DNA of 64,000 nt. Origin: Deinococcus depolymerans. Lineage in GTDB: Bacteria; Deinococcota; Deinococci; Deinococcales; Deinococcaceae. Every line of letters starts with the position of its first letter. Positions within the stretch are counted from its first letter, which is position 1. Made by a program: the position numbers and the translations under genes. This document shows, piece by piece, positions 43,685 through 53,655 of the stretch. The notes under the pieces are model-generated. The model did no database searches and had not been told where the DNA came from. It worked only from the letters and a program-made list of their open reading frames with translations. Location: the NCBI RefSeq assembly GCF_039522025.1, contig NZ_BAAADB010000031.1, forward strand, positions 103,264-167,263, in the 5' to 3' direction.

Positions 43685-45131
43685 GCCGCTCCCCCATTCC
43701 GCGTCCACGCCGCACGACCAGCAGCGCGAACCCTGCCACCAGCCCGGCCAGCAGCGCCAGGGCTAGCCAGAGGTTGACTTCACGCACTAGGCTTACCAGT
43801 ATCAGCCCACCCACCACGCCCAGCCACTGCCAGTCGGGCACGGCCAGCTGCGCCGCGTTGCGGGCGGCCATGACCGTCAGGCTCACGGTAGCGACGCCCA
43901 GCCCGGCCAGCAGGACGCCCTGCACGCCCAGCTGGTACGCGACGGTCAGAACCAGGGTGACCTTGACGATCGCCTCGACGATTAGCGCAGCAAAAGCAAA
44001 CCGCGGCGCCACCATCGCGCGGTTCAGGGTGTTGTGGAGGTACGCCCGCGTGGTCATGAAGACCTGCAGGGCCATCAGCGTGTTGACCAAACTGCCCAGG
44101 TAAAACCCGGGGCCGATCCACAGCTGCATGAACCACTCGTTGAGCACGATGAAACCGCCGCCCAGCGCGAGTGACAGCAGTCCGTGCAACCCCAGCAGCC
44201 TGCGGTACGCGCTGCGGCTGCCTGCAGCGCCGTCACGCGCAAACACATGGGAGAACCCCGCGAAGTTCGCAGCGCCAAGCGTTTCGATGACGCTCCGGGC
44301 CACGTCAGCCGTCCGGCGCATCGTGTTGAACTGTGTGGCGACGTGCGGGCCAAGCAGCGACGCGACCAAGAAGTTGTCGCTCTGGTTACTAACCGCGTAC
44401 CCCATAGCACCCAAGCCACTGTATGGCATGACCGCCAGGCCTTCGCGCAGGTGCCGCTGACTGGGGAGGCCAAGCAGCACCTGTTGCCGACGGTGGAAGA
44501 TCACGAAAGCCGCCGCGCCGCCGACAAAGGCCACGAACGCCCGGGCGAACATACCGTAGGCAACCGAACGGACCCCGCCGCCGTGCATCAGGAACCACCA
44601 ACTAATCAACACGCCCAGCACGCTGCCCAGCACGACGGCGCCCATGGTCACAATCGGCGCCTGCAGGGCGCGGGCTAGGCCGGTGAAGGCATAACTAGCA
44701 ATGGTCAGCGCTACGGCCCATAAGCCCCAGACAAACGCCGCTTCCAGTTCACTCTCGGCGGCGGGCCCAAGATCAAACGGCTGATACACCAGGTGGGCCG
44801 CCAGTGGGCCGACTAGAACAATCGCGGCGGCCAGCACCAACAGGATCACAAGGGTGCTCGAAAACCAGTGGCTCAGGTCCCTGATGTCCTGCTGGGCATG
44901 TGCCGCGCTCATTTTCTGGATGGCGTAGTTGGTCAGCCCAAAGTCGAACGCCTGCAGCCACAGCAACAGGTCACCGGACCCCACCCATGCACCGTTGACC
45001 TTCGTGCCCACGGTGCGGATCAGCAATGGGGTCACAAACAGCAGCTGTACCGTCAGGACAGCAAAGTTCAGGAGAGTACCCAGAAAGGTGATTCTGGATG
45101 CCTGACGAAGCTGGCGGTCACTGACACTCAT
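43674..45131 (-). CDS. Wzx-type flippase (MOP superfamily)
   Basis: The 485-residue protein has 12-14 predicted helices beginning ITFLGTLLNFAVLTVQLLFV and the MOP-type polysaccharide transporter pattern. It would flip undecaprenyl-linked repeat units across the membrane before polymerisation. It ends with a basic tail (VVRRGRGMGERHDA). It starts 32 bases after the Wzz-kinase stop. Confidence 0.82.
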   Translation of the reverse strand: MSVSDRQLRQASRITFLGTLLNFAVLTVQLLFVTPLLIRTVGTKVNGAWVGSGDLLLWLQAFDFGLTNYAIQKMSAAHAQQDIRDLSHWFSSTLVILLVLAAAIVLVGPLAAHLVYQPFDLGPAAESELEAAFVWGLWAVALTIASYAFTGLARALQAPIVTMGAVVLGSVLGVLISWWFLMHGGGVRSVAYGMFARAFVAFVGGAAAFVIFHRRQQVLLGLPSQRHLREGLAVMPYSGLGAMGYAVSNQSDNFLVASLLGPHVATQFNTMRRTADVARSVIETLGAANFAGFSHVFARDGAAGSRSAYRRLLGLHGLLSLALGGGFIVLNEWFMQLWIGPGFYLGSLVNTLMALQVFMTTRAYLHNTLNRAMVAPRFAFAALIVEAIVKVTLVLTVAYQLGVQGVLLAGLGVATVSLTVMAARNAAQLAVPDWQWLGVVGGLILVSLVREVNLWLALALLAGLVAGFALLVVRRGRGMGERHDA

Positions 45132-45162
45132 GGGGGCGCCCGCCGACCATTATTCTGTACGT

Positions 45163-46800
45163 TCATACTCGTTCCGGCTCCGTGGGGGCACCGTAGGAGT
45201 ACGAGTAGTTGTAACTGCTCTCCTCACGCGCGTTAGCCTTGTTGATCACGGAACCGATGATCTTGAGTCCGGCCCGCTCAGCGCGCCTGAGAGCGCTCGC
45301 CGCGCCGTGAATGTTGGTCTGACCATACTCGACCACCATGATCACGGCGTCAGCGTGACGGCCAAGCACCAGCCCGTCGGCCAGGGCCAGCAAAGGCGCG
45401 GTGTCCACGAGGATGACGTCGTAGTGCTGACGCCACAGGTTCAGCGCCTGCATGATGTTCGCTTGGTTGAAGATGCTGAGGCTGTTGGCAATGCCCGGTC
45501 CGGCTGGGAGAACGTCCACATTGGGTTCCACCTGCAGCACCTCAATCTCGTGAGGGCGCAACAGAGCTTCGGGCGTGGTGCGCGCACCCCCGGTGGCGCC
45601 CAGAGTCTTCCAGTTCCCTACCTCATCATATTTCTTCCAGACGGCGGCTTGAGTACCGCGCCGCAGGTCGGCGTCAATGATCAGGACCCGCTGCCCGCTG
45701 GACGCCATGCCATCGGCCAGGGTGGCGGTCACGCTGCTCTTGCCCTCGCCGGGAGCGGTGCTGGTCATCATCACGACCGGGTGGGGGCGCGTGGCGAGCG
45801 TGGCCATCAGATTCACGCGCAGGAAACCCACTGCCTCGTAGAGCCCGGCCTGCCGGGCGGCGCGCACGATACCGCGTAGTAGCACGTCACGCTGACGCAG
45901 ACGGGGCAGCGTCGCCAGGGTCGGCAGGCCCAGGGGCAGCATGTCCTCCTCGGTGCGGATAGTGCGGTCCGACAGGCTAGCCAGCGCGGCGCCAGCCACC
46001 CCGAGCAGCAGACCCAGCAAGGCCGCCAGCACGGCGTTGCGTACGGGTTTGGGGGATACCGGCAGGCGCGGCACCTGAGCACTGACAAGCGGGGAGAGCA
46101 CGCCCACAGCGGAGTTTTCCAAGATGGCTAGCTGCACCCGGCTGTCCTGAATCCGGGCCTGCCGGGCCAGCAGGGACTGACGCTCGGTGGGGGTAAGGGC
46201 ACGCCCGCTCAGCTGAGCATTGATCTCTTTCAGCTGGGCATCGAAGCCGCTCAGCCCGAGCCGGATGGTGGTCAGGCCACGTCCACGGTCCCAATTGACG
46301 AGGGCAGCGCTGGTCAAGTTCGCCAGCACACGGGCCGCCTCAGGGTGACGCGCGCGGGAGCGCACGGTGTAAGTGCCGTTGCCGTTGAAGTCCAGCCTGG
46401 AGGTCAGCGTGAGTGTCTTGAGGTTCTGGTCCTGGATCTCACGCCTAATCTGCCGGCCGAGACGCGCTTTTTCCTCCTGGGGAATGGCGCTGTTCTTCTC
46501 CAGGGTTTGCAGGACGGGAAGCAGAATCTGTTCGCTCTGCAGGGCCTGAGACATGACGCCTTCCGGAAGCGGCGGGGCATTCACGGTAGCCTGCCCGCTC
46601 ACGCTATCCGGGGCAGCGGTAGTGTTAGTCGCGAAGAGGGTAGCGGCCGCCTCGTATACCGCTGGTTGCTGACGGCTAAGCACGAAGGCCAGGGTCCCCA
46701 GCAGGACCGGGGCCATGAGGACCCAGGGGAGGTACCGCTTCAGCGCTCGCCAGAGAAAGCTGATATCAACTTCCCGGATCTGTGACTCATTCTCTTTCAT
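45163..46800 (-). CDS. Wzz-BY-kinase fusion (chain-length regulator and tyrosine autokinase)
   Basis: The 545-residue protein has the N-terminal Wzz domain with two membrane helices (about 25-42 and 255-275; the second followed by ASLSDRTIRTEEDM) and a C-terminal bacterial tyrosine kinase: Walker A TSTAPGEGKSSVTATLA, Walker A' RVLIIDADLRRG and Walker B DVILVDTAPLL. The tail has the autophosphorylation tyrosine cluster SSYNYSYSYGAP. It controls chain length and export of the polysaccharide. AAGGAG precedes the ATG by seven bases. No separate low-molecular-weight tyrosine phosphatase is seen beside it. Confidence 0.92.
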   Translation of the reverse strand: MKENESQIREVDISFLWRALKRYLPWVLMAPVLLGTLAFVLSRQQPAVYEAAATLFATNTTAAPDSVSGQATVNAPPLPEGVMSQALQSEQILLPVLQTLEKNSAIPQEEKARLGRQIRREIQDQNLKTLTLTSRLDFNGNGTYTVRSRARHPEAARVLANLTSAALVNWDRGRGLTTIRLGLSGFDAQLKEINAQLSGRALTPTERQSLLARQARIQDSRVQLAILENSAVGVLSPLVSAQVPRLPVSPKPVRNAVLAALLGLLLGVAGAALASLSDRTIRTEEDMLPLGLPTLATLPRLRQRDVLLRGIVRAARQAGLYEAVGFLRVNLMATLATRPHPVVMMTSTAPGEGKSSVTATLADGMASSGQRVLIIDADLRRGTQAAVWKKYDEVGNWKTLGATGGARTTPEALLRPHEIEVLQVEPNVDVLPAGPGIANSLSIFNQANIMQALNLWRQHYDVILVDTAPLLALADGLVLGRHADAVIMVVEYGQTNIHGAASALRRAERAGLKIIGSVINKANAREESSYNYSYSYGAPTEPERV

Positions 46801-47187
46801 ACCTGCTCCTTCCGTATAAAAACCGTCCGTTTCTCGCCCGGGTAATGGCAGAAAGGGACAGTTCGTCGTTGCTTCCGAAGTTCATGCTGTTCGATGATAA
46901 TCCCAAACCCTAACCGGCATGCAGTAGAGAGCTGGCCCCGGCGCAGACAGAACGGAATTCATGCGGCGCGCCCGGGTGGGAGCGACCTCAGAGGCTGTCT
47001 GGAAAGTCATTGTCGAGCTGTTGCCGGCTGTTCACCAACGAACGCCGCGAGCCTCCGACGGTGGTCTGCTCCCCGGAATCTGGACAGTGTTGAACAAGAG
47101 TTTCCACGGGCGAGAGAACAGCGACCAGAACGAAGGCCCAGGAGGCAGGGGCTTGAAATTCCCCGGTCTCATGGTCGTTGATGCGAA
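46801..47187. other. Upstream region of the polysaccharide operon with an IS5-like remnant
   Basis: The promoter of the polysaccharide operon must lie in the first 150 bases (46801-46950), but no clear -35/-10 pair was found. From about 46961 to 47130 a plus-strand frame reads VWKVIVELLPAVHQRTPRAS and then GIWTVLN, which resembles the N terminus of IS5-family transposases (W..I..LLP....GRPR.D.R..L.GI..VL). It is short, out of context and most likely a decayed fragment. Confidence 0.4.
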
Positions 47188-48201
47188 GTGACTATGCCTC
47201 GCACGCCCAGCCTACCGCACAGCATCATCACCGCGCAGCTGAACCGAATCACCAGCCTCAGCGGTCTCGTTCCCTACAGCCCCCTGCGCAGAAGCGCCAT
47301 CTCCCAGGAGATGGCGCGGGACTCCTTCGCATCGACGGAAGACCTTCAGCGTCGAGCCAGGAACGCGCCTTCCGGCGCGTTCCTGGCCATCGATTTCGTC
47401 ATGGTGCCCCACGCCGGACGGACGATGGAAGGCGTGAACTACCACTACAGCGGTCAGGCCCAGACCCGTCTGGGCCATCCGTTCACCTCCGCTGCCCTGG
47501 TCAGGTTCGGTGAAGATCCAGTTCCGTTGCTGGAGCGCTTCAAGGTGTCCCAGGTCCTTGAGACGACCTGTTACCCGTACCGCACCGCCACGCAGGAAAT
47601 GATCCACGTTGTTCAGGATTGCCTCGCGGCGGGCGTCCCCATGGCGGGTCTGCTGCTGGATGGAGAGTTCGGGCGGGACGCGGCCGTGACCTTCAGTCGC
47701 GAGCATCAGATTCCGGTCTTGATTCGTGCCAAAGCCAATATGACCGTGCAGTTCGAGGGTGAGTCCCTCACCCTCGGTGCGCTGAGCCGGCAGTTCCCTC
47801 CGGAACGCTGTCACCTGTACGCGGAGTTCGGGTGGCGCGTCCGCCGCTTGCCGGTTGCCCGTGAGGTCGGTGGGTTCGATGTCCTGATCGTGTGGCGCAA
47901 GGTGCACGGGGAGTGGACACGGTTTTTCCTGTTCAGCACGTTTGGTGGTGACGTCACGGTTCGCTCACTGCTGCGGGCCTGGAAGGCCCGCTGGGGGATC
48001 GAGGTGATTCACCGGTTCTTCAAGCAGAACCTGGGGCTGGGACGCTGTCATTGCCGGACGATCCAGGCGCAGGAGAACTGGGTGTGGTGCGTGGTGGAGG
48101 CCTTTCACGCGGTGCTACGCGTGCGTCGGGAAGTGATCTGTCAAGGGTTTGGTGGAGCCTCAGTTCGGGATGGGGGCCTGCTCCTCGAAGGCCGTCGGTG
48201 A
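47188..48201 (+). pseudogene. DDE transposase (IS4/IS701-like), C terminus cut off by an IS3 element
   Basis: The frame gives 337 residues. FLAIDFVMVPHAGR and LLLDGEFGRDAAV supply two catalytic Asp residues and RWGIEVIHRFFKQNLGLGRC supplies the Glu region (Y/I-x-R-F-x-K-x-x-LGLG type). Around base 48147 the sequence runs into the terminal repeat of the IS3 element, and the last residues ([11 protein letters not shown]) are read from IS3 DNA. It is therefore truncated and probably inactive. Confidence 0.75.
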
Positions 48202-49088
48202 CCGATAGCCCAACGACGAGTGGCGACGACGACGGTTATAGAACACCTCAATCCACTCAAACACCTCTGTCCGTGTCTGGGCACGACCCCACTGCGCTTC
48301 ACCGAGTCCCATCTCCGTCTTCAACGTCGCAAAAAAACTCTCCTGGACAGCATTATCCCAGCATTCTCCTTTCTCGCTCATGCTCTGAACGGCCTGCAAC
48401 CTATCCAGTGCCTGCTTGTACACCTCGCTCGTGTACTGACTTCCTCGATCCGAGTGATGCAGCAGTCCTCCTGGTGGTTTCCGACACCCTACGGCCATCT
48501 CCAACGCCGCTGTGACCAGCGGCGTCTGAAGTCGCTCATTCAGCGCCCAGCCGACAATTTTCCGCGAATACAGGTCCATCACCGTTGCCAGGTACAGCCA
48601 GCCCTCATGCGTCGGTAAATACGTGATGTCCGTGACCCACTTCTGGTTTGGGCCGTCCGCAGTGAACTCTCTGGCCAGGATGTTTTCCGCGACTGGGCGG
48701 GAGGATTTCACTTTGGTCGTCGTTCGCAACTTCCGCTTTCCACGCGTGACAAGCGCCGCTTGTCGCATGAGTCGCCCGATCCGCTGACGGCTGACCCGCT
48801 CGCCCTGCTCATGCAGGTCGGCTTTGATGCGCAACGCCCCGTACGTTCCCCGACTCTCCTCGAAGCTGGTCCTGATTTTCTCCATCAACACGCGATCTCT
48901 CGTGATCTTCTCGCTCTCCGGCCTTCCCCGCGAAGCGTAGTACCCGCTGATGCTCACCTCGAGAACCCGGCACATCAGTTCCACTGGGAACTCGTTCTGA
49001 TGCCGCTCGATGAACCCGAAGATCAGGGCTGCTTCGCGAAAAAGCGGCCAAGCCCCATACGGGTGCTGTTCTGGCCAAGACAGGCCAG
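48160..49088 (-). CDS. IS3-family transposase OrfB (made by -1 frameshift from OrfA)
   Basis: The rve integrase core is complete: [14 protein letters not shown] (first Asp), [14 protein letters not shown] (second Asp) and [13 protein letters not shown] (Glu), ending [16 protein letters not shown]. It has no start of its own in the right place. It is reached by a -1 slip on AAAAAAG (49091-49097) in the orfA frame (LLK-K becomes K-S-A-G), as in other IS3 elements. An HTH_21 region ([16 protein letters not shown]) precedes the catalytic core. The stop codon overlaps the terminal repeat. Confidence 0.9.
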
Positions 49089-49370
49089 CGCTTTTTTCAG
49101 GATATCGCGCTCCTGTCGTGCAATTTCCAGTTCCCGTTCCAACTCCTTGAGCCGAGCCTCCTGTGGTGAAAGGGCGGGGACGCCCCGCCCGGTGAAGGCT
49201 GGGCGGCCGGCGGCCGTCTGGGTGTCCTGCTGCTGCTTCCACCGGACGACGTAGTGAGGGGGAACGCCAAGGTCACGGGCAATCTGGGCGCAACTCTTTC
49301 CGGTCGTGCGGACCAGCCGGACGGCTTCTTGTTTGAACTCAGCGGTGAATTTCTGCTTGGGTACGGACAT
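49023..49370 (-). CDS. IS3-family OrfA (helix-turn-helix protein)
   Basis: The 115-residue product is the DNA-binding half of the transposase: [20 protein letters not shown] with an HTH ([20 protein letters not shown]) and a C-terminal leucine-zipper-like helix ([20 protein letters not shown]). Ribosomes that do not slip at AAAAAAG stop at 49023. Confidence 0.9.
   Translation of the reverse strand: MSVPKQKFTAEFKQEAVRLVRTTGKSCAQIARDLGVPPHYVVRWKQQQDTQTAAGRPAFTGRGVPALSPQEARLKELERELEIARQERDILKKALACLGQNSTRMGLGRFFAKQP
49091..49097 (-). promoter_or_regulatory. Programmed -1 frameshift site A6G
   Basis: On the minus strand the codons CTG AAA AAA G contain A-AAA-AAG, the standard IS3 slippery heptamer. 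A -1 shift joins OrfA to the OrfB frame. Confidence 0.85.
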
Positions 49371-49414
49371 TCTGTCCTCCAGTGTGGATCACACTGAACT
49401 TACCCTCCACCAAA

Positions 49415-49764
49415 CTCTATCCAATTCAACAAGAGGGAAAAACGAAGCGGGCGGCACTGAGAGCACTCAAGACCCACCTGGCTCGCGAGTTGTACCGAAC
49501 CTTGCAGGCCAGTCACGTGGGAGGCCCCAGCCCCCTCATAGGATCTTTTTGCCTTTTCCCTTACCGGCTTGACATACTAGGTTCGGGTACTGAGCGTCTA
49601 CCGTCATCGAAAGCGGCGCTTCTCTGTACGGGTCAATCTCGTTGCAGCGGGGTGTACCCGCACTATTGTCAGCATGACGTGACTTTCACGAAAGATCTAT
49701 TCCTGTGAGTACAACGCTCGGTGCCGACAAGCAGGAATCGAGAGCGAGCTCTAGACTACTGAAT
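49415..49764 (+). pseudogene. Gene-free stretch with an IS110-like transposase remnant
   Basis: From about 49427 a plus-strand frame reads GKTKRAALRALKTHLARELY then RTLQ, which matches the C-terminal end of IS110/IS116-type transposases (..R.ALRALKRHLAR.FYR.L). Nothing else of the element is left. The rest to 49751 contains no credible gene. TAGACT (49752-49757) at the right end is the promoter of the nucleotidyltransferase gene. Confidence 0.5.
49752..49764 (+). promoter_or_regulatory. -10 box TAGACT for a leaderless message
   Basis: TAGACT (49752-49757) lies seven bases before the ATG of the nucleotidyltransferase gene. Confidence 0.55.
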
Positions 49765-50823
49765 ATGAAAGCCATCATTCCTGCTGCCGGTCTGGGCACG
49801 CGTCTCCGTCCTCTCACGTACACGCGGCCCAAGCCGGTGCTCCGGGTGGCGGGGAAGCCGATCATCGTGCATGCCATCGAGACGTTGCAGGGGGCGGGTA
49901 TCACGGAGATCGGGGTGGTCGTGTCGGACATCACGCGGGTGGAGATTCAGCATGCCATCCGGGAGATTTCGGGCGTGCAGGTGACACTGATCAATCAGCA
50001 TGAGCAGTTGGGGTTGGGGCACGCGGTGCTGGTGGCGCGGGAGTGGGTGGGTGAGGATGATTTCTGCGTGTACCTGGGGGATAACCTGTTCGAGTTCGGG
50101 GCGCGGCCGTTCGTGGAGCGTTTCGTGGCGGAGCGTCCGGCGGCGCTGATTGCGCTGGTGGAGGTGGAGGATCCGACGGCGTTCGGGGTGGCGGAGCTGG
50201 ATGGGACGCGCATCACGCGGCTGGTGGAGAAGCCGAAGGTGCCGCCGAGCAACCTGGCGGTGGCGGGGCTGTACTGTTTCACGCCGCAGATCTTCTCGGT
50301 GCTGGCGGGCATGCCGCCTTCGGCGCGGGGGGAGTACGAGATCACGGACGGGATCCAGGGGTTGATCGAGGCGGGTGCGGCGGTGCTTGGGCAGTCGGTG
50401 GTGGGGTGGTGGAAGGACACGGGTCGCCCGGCGGACCTGCTGGACGCCAACCGGCTGCTGCTGGAGCGGATTGTGCTGGACGTGCAGGGGACGGTGGAGG
50501 ACTCGCGGATCACGGGGCGGGTGGTGATTCCGGCGTCGGCGCGGGTGACGCGCAGCAAGATCGTGGGGCCGGTGATGCTGGGTGAGGGCGTGGTGATCGA
50601 GGACGCGTACATCGGGCCGTTCACCAGCATCGGGCAGGGCAGCGTGGTGCGTGGGGCCGAGGTGGAGCACAGCGTGATCGACGCCGAGGCGCGGATCGAG
50701 CAGTTGAGTACGCGGCTGCAGGACTGCCTGATCGGCGTGCGGGCGCAGGTGCGGGGGGGGCGGACGGTGCCGCGCACGCACAAGTTGACGATCAGTGACG
50801 CGAGTGTGGTGGAGCTGGCGTGA
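49765..50823 (+). CDS. Sugar-1-phosphate nucleotidyltransferase with left-handed beta-helix tail (RmlA-long type)
   Basis: The 352-residue protein has the pyrophosphorylase signature [20 protein letters not shown] (7-25), [26 protein letters not shown] and [17 protein letters not shown], then a C-terminal hexapeptide beta-helix ([28 protein letters not shown]). This layout is the long form of glucose-1-phosphate thymidylyltransferase seen in Archaea, Actinobacteria and Deinococci. It would supply an activated hexose, possibly for the polysaccharide locus across the IS region. ORF is open 20 codons upstream but the leaderless -10 box fixes the ATG at 49765. Confidence 0.85.
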   Translation: MKAIIPAAGLGTRLRPLTYTRPKPVLRVAGKPIIVHAIETLQGAGITEIGVVVSDITRVEIQHAIREISGVQVTLINQHEQLGLGHAVLVAREWVGEDDFCVYLGDNLFEFGARPFVERFVAERPAALIALVEVEDPTAFGVAELDGTRITRLVEKPKVPPSNLAVAGLYCFTPQIFSVLAGMPPSARGEYEITDGIQGLIEAGAAVLGQSVVGWWKDTGRPADLLDANRLLLERIVLDVQGTVEDSRITGRVVIPASARVTRSKIVGPVMLGEGVVIEDAYIGPFTSIGQGSVVRGAEVEHSVIDAEARIEQLSTRLQDCLIGVRAQVRGGRTVPRTHKLTISDASVVELA

Positions 50824-50889
50824 GCGGTGGGCGGGGCGTTTGGGGGTGACGGCAGGGTTGTGTCAGGAGCGGGGCACTATCATGGGGGC

Positions 50890-51495
50890 ATGACGGATTC
50901 ACCTCGTATTCACCTGGGTTCCCTGCTGCGCTCCTCGACGGAGGACGCGCACGCCGAAGGCAGCCTTGATCACCTCCAGTATGAGCAGGGGCGCGCGCTG
51001 CAGACGCTGCGGTTCGCGGAACCCGCGCCGTTCGAGGTGGATGTCAACGCGCTGGGCAGCAACGAGATGTACCTGCAGGGGACCTTCGAGCCGGTGCTGG
51101 TCATGGAGTGCGCCCGTTGCCTGCGGGAGGTGCACGTGCCGCTGGAGGTCTCGCTGGGGACGCTGCTGCGCTATGACCCTGCGGTCGACGCGCCGTACCT
51201 GGAGGAGGCCGAGACGGGCGAGGAGGTGCTGGTGTTCGGGGATCCGGACCTGGATCTCAGTGCCTACCTGGCCGAGACGACGCTGCTGAACGCGCCGCTG
51301 AGCGTGCTGCACGATGAGGCGTGCCGCGGGCTGTGTCAGGTGTGTGGGCATGACCTGAACGAGGGGCCGTGCGAGCACATGGCGCAGGTGCCGGTCGAGG
51401 AGATCGACGATGACCTGGGCACCCCGGAGGGGTCGCTGCACGCCAAGCAGAATCCCTTCGCGGCGCTGGCTGACCTGAAGCTGCCGGAGGAGTGA
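50890..51495 (+). CDS. DUF177/YceD family protein
   Basis: The 201-residue protein matches DUF177: an N-terminal beta domain, [14 protein letters not shown] (first Cys pair) and [21 protein letters not shown] near the C terminus (further cysteines, probably a metal site). Members are often encoded beside rpmF and linked to 23S rRNA or ribosome assembly; rpmF is not next to it here. TATCAT (50878-50883) six bases before the ATG gives a leaderless start. The stop is one base before the moaC GTG. Confidence 0.85.
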   Translation: MTDSPRIHLGSLLRSSTEDAHAEGSLDHLQYEQGRALQTLRFAEPAPFEVDVNALGSNEMYLQGTFEPVLVMECARCLREVHVPLEVSLGTLLRYDPAVDAPYLEEAETGEEVLVFGDPDLDLSAYLAETTLLNAPLSVLHDEACRGLCQVCGHDLNEGPCEHMAQVPVEEIDDDLGTPEGSLHAKQNPFAALADLKLPEE

Positions 51496-51496
51496 C

Positions 51497-51994
51497 GTGG
51501 GGGCCGGGAACACGCCGGAACTCACGCATTTCCGGGACGGCCTGCCGCGCATGGTGGACGTGACCGGGAAGGCCGCGACGTCCCGTGAGGCGACCGCCGA
51601 GGCCTGGGTGCGGCTGCCGGGCGAGGCGCGCGCGGCGCTGGAGGCCGGCACGAACCCGAAGGGGGATCCGCTGGTCGTGGCGAGACTGGCGGGGCTGGCG
51701 GGCAGCAAGCGTACGGCAGACCTGGTGACGCTGTGCCATCCGATTCCGGTGACGGGCGCGGACGTGCAGGTGACGCTGGAAGCGGCGGGCGTGCGGGTGC
51801 TGGCAACGGTGCGGACGACCGCGCCGACCGGGGTGGAGATGGAGGCCCTGACGGCGGTGACGGTCGCGGCGCTGAACGTGTACGACATGCTCAAGGCGGC
51901 GAGCAAGGCCATCGAGATCACGGGTGTGCGCCTGCTGGCCAAGTCTGGCGGGAAGAGCGGGGATTATCAGGCGGGGGCGGGGCAACCGGACTGA
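51497..51994 (+). CDS. moaC: Cyclic pyranopterin monophosphate synthase (molybdenum cofactor step)
   Basis: The 165-residue enzyme has MoaC motifs: [15 protein letters not shown], the lysine-containing [40 protein letters not shown], and [20 protein letters not shown]. It converts the 3',8-cyclo-GTP made by MoaA to cPMP. The GTG start follows GGAGGAG by five bases inside the end of the DUF177 gene, so the two are one operon. Confidence 0.93.
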   Translation: MGAGNTPELTHFRDGLPRMVDVTGKAATSREATAEAWVRLPGEARAALEAGTNPKGDPLVVARLAGLAGSKRTADLVTLCHPIPVTGADVQVTLEAAGVRVLATVRTTAPTGVEMEALTAVTVAALNVYDMLKAASKAIEITGVRLLAKSGGKSGDYQAGAGQPD

Positions 51995-52056
51995 CGCGGC
52001 AGGGATCCGGGCAGGCCGCGGGAACCCGGCCGGTCTGTTCAACGTAGAGGAAGCGT

Positions 52057-53655
52057 ATGGGCGCAGAACGTCACAACCCGGAAGCAAGGTCGGCCGCGCC
52101 CGCGTGGCTGGATCTGCTGCACCTGGAGGCGGACGGTGTCCTGACCGACCGCGAGCGTGACGCCCTGCAGGCGCTGGAGCAGCGGCATGGCGCGCAGGTA
52201 CGCCGGCAGCGTGAACGCCTGGCGTGGGGGGTGGCGGCCCTGATGGCCCCCCCTGCCCCCCTGCCCCGCAGCGTCGCGGCCGACGTGGCCCGCGAGGTGC
52301 GGCTGTCGGCCTGCCTGGAGGCGCAGCCCGCGCTGCCCCGCAGTGTGGCGGCGCGGGTCGTGGCGGACATCCGGCTGGCGGGTGAGTTGACGCCGGCCCC
52401 GCTGCCCCGCAGCGTGGCGGCGCAGGTCGTGCGGGACGTGCGGCTGCACGAGGCGCTGGCCGGCGCTCCGGCGCTTCCGGTGGGTGTGACGGAACGCGTG
52501 GCGGTGCGGGTCGCGGCCCGCGTGACAGCCGAGGCGGCGCCTCGCGTCCCGGCCGAGACGCCGGGTGTCCTCCGGCCCGGGGCGGCGCCCGTTTCCCTGA
52601 ATGCGGTGGGAGCGCCGCCCCGGCACAATCCGGCGCCGCTGATCCTGGTGGTGTCGCTGCTCGCCTCGCTGACGCTGCTGGGCGTGTCGAGCGCCTGGCC
52701 GAACCTCGCGGCGGGGGCGTTGGTCCTGCAGACCCTGCTGGCCCAGGTGTCGCCGGTCGCGGGTGTGGGGCTGGCGCTGCTGCTGGTCACGAGCGCGCTG
52801 GTCAGTGCGCGGCCCACGCCGGTCACGCAGCGGCTGGGGGCGGGGGCCTTCGCGCTGAGTGCCGCGCTGACCCTGCCGGCGCTGTACGGCCTGGCCGGGC
52901 AGGGCACGGTGACGTTCGGGCAGGACGTGCAGGTCCGGGGCCGGGTGGACGGGAACGTGATCAATGTGGGCGGGAACGTGCACCTGCGGGCGGGGGCGGA
53001 CGTGCGCGGTGAGGTGATCACCCTGCTGGGTGACGTGTACCGGGTGCCGGAAGCGCGGGTGGCCGGGCGCGTGAACGCCCTGCTGGGGCACGCCCCGGGG
53101 GACCGTGAGGCGCTGGAGACCGAGGTGCCCCGTGGGCTGGCGGCCGTGACGGCCTCCGCGTTCAGGCCGGTGCTGGGGTGGTTGGGCAGCGCTGCGTGGC
53201 CGCAGGTGTTCGTCACCCTGACGGGGGGGGCGCTGCTGCTGCTGTTCGTGTCGGGGCTCGCGCCGGTCCTGGCACGGCGGCAGCGCCACGCCCCGGTCCG
53301 GACGCTGGCGCTGGGCATCCTGGCGCTGGCGGTGCTGGTGGGCCCGGCAGGTGGGCTGGCGCTGGCGGGGCTGCTGGGTCCGGCGCTGGTCGCGCTGGCG
53401 CTGACGGCCGTGCTGATCGCGCTGGGTCTGAGTGTCAGTGCGTATGACGTGGGCCGGGCGCTGGCGCTGCGGGCGCGGTTGCCGGTGCCGGACGCGGTCG
53501 GGGGCCTGCTGGGGCTGAGTGCGGTGGCGGCGAGCCTGAGCGTGCCGCCGCTGGCCTTCGGGCTGGCGCTGGTGGGCGGGGCGTGGGGGGCAGGAACGCT
53601 GCTGCTCGCGCGGGGTCAGGCCGGGGAGACGCTGGACGTCGCGGACGCCGCCTGA
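52057..53655 (+). CDS. Membrane protein with LPRSVA repeats and a bactofilin-like middle segment
   Basis: The 532-residue protein has an N-terminal cytoplasmic part (1-180) that holds at least three LPRSVA-repeats (LPRSVAADVAREVRL, LPRSVAARVVADIRL, LPRSVAAQVVRDVRL) spaced 28-32 residues, and a related LPVGVTERVAV. Two membrane helices come next (about 193-260), then a bactofilin-like beta segment (TFGQDVQVRGRVDGNVINVG, then LRAGADVRGEVITLLGDV), and four to five more helices. The N terminus looks like an anti-sigma factor or scaffold region (LHLEADGVLTDRERDALQAL). I know no protein with this order of parts. Its TGA stop is the start of repeat copy F. Confidence 0.65.
   Translation: MGAERHNPEARSAAPAWLDLLHLEADGVLTDRERDALQALEQRHGAQVRRQRERLAWGVAALMAPPAPLPRSVAADVAREVRLSACLEAQPALPRSVAARVVADIRLAGELTPAPLPRSVAAQVVRDVRLHEALAGAPALPVGVTERVAVRVAARVTAEAAPRVPAETPGVLRPGAAPVSLNAVGAPPRHNPAPLILVVSLLASLTLLGVSSAWPNLAAGALVLQTLLAQVSPVAGVGLALLLVTSALVSARPTPVTQRLGAGAFALSAALTLPALYGLAGQGTVTFGQDVQVRGRVDGNVINVGGNVHLRAGADVRGEVITLLGDVYRVPEARVAGRVNALLGHAPGDREALETEVPRGLAAVTASAFRPVLGWLGSAAWPQVFVTLTGGALLLLFVSGLAPVLARRQRHAPVRTLALGILALAVLVGPAGGLALAGLLGPALVALALTAVLIALGLSVSAYDVGRALALRARLPVPDAVGGLLGLSAVAASLSVPPLAFGLALVGGAWGAGTLLLARGQAGETLDVADAA

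Larger units (their letters stand above)
48148..49414 (-). mobile_element. Intact IS3-family insertion sequence
   Basis: The element is about 1.27 kb with imperfect terminal inverted repeats (TTTGGTGGAGCCTCAGTTCG at the left and TTTGGTGGAGGGTAAGTTCA, reading in from the right). It carries orfA and orfB with a slippery sequence. I see no clear target-site duplication, so one flank may have been altered after insertion. Confidence 0.9.

Noticed and set aside
48051..48515. Plus-strand frames inside the IS3 element
   Set aside because: They are antisense to the transposase and have no support.
48141..49420. Target-site duplication for the IS3 element
   Set aside because: No matching 3-5 bases are found on both sides of the terminal repeats.
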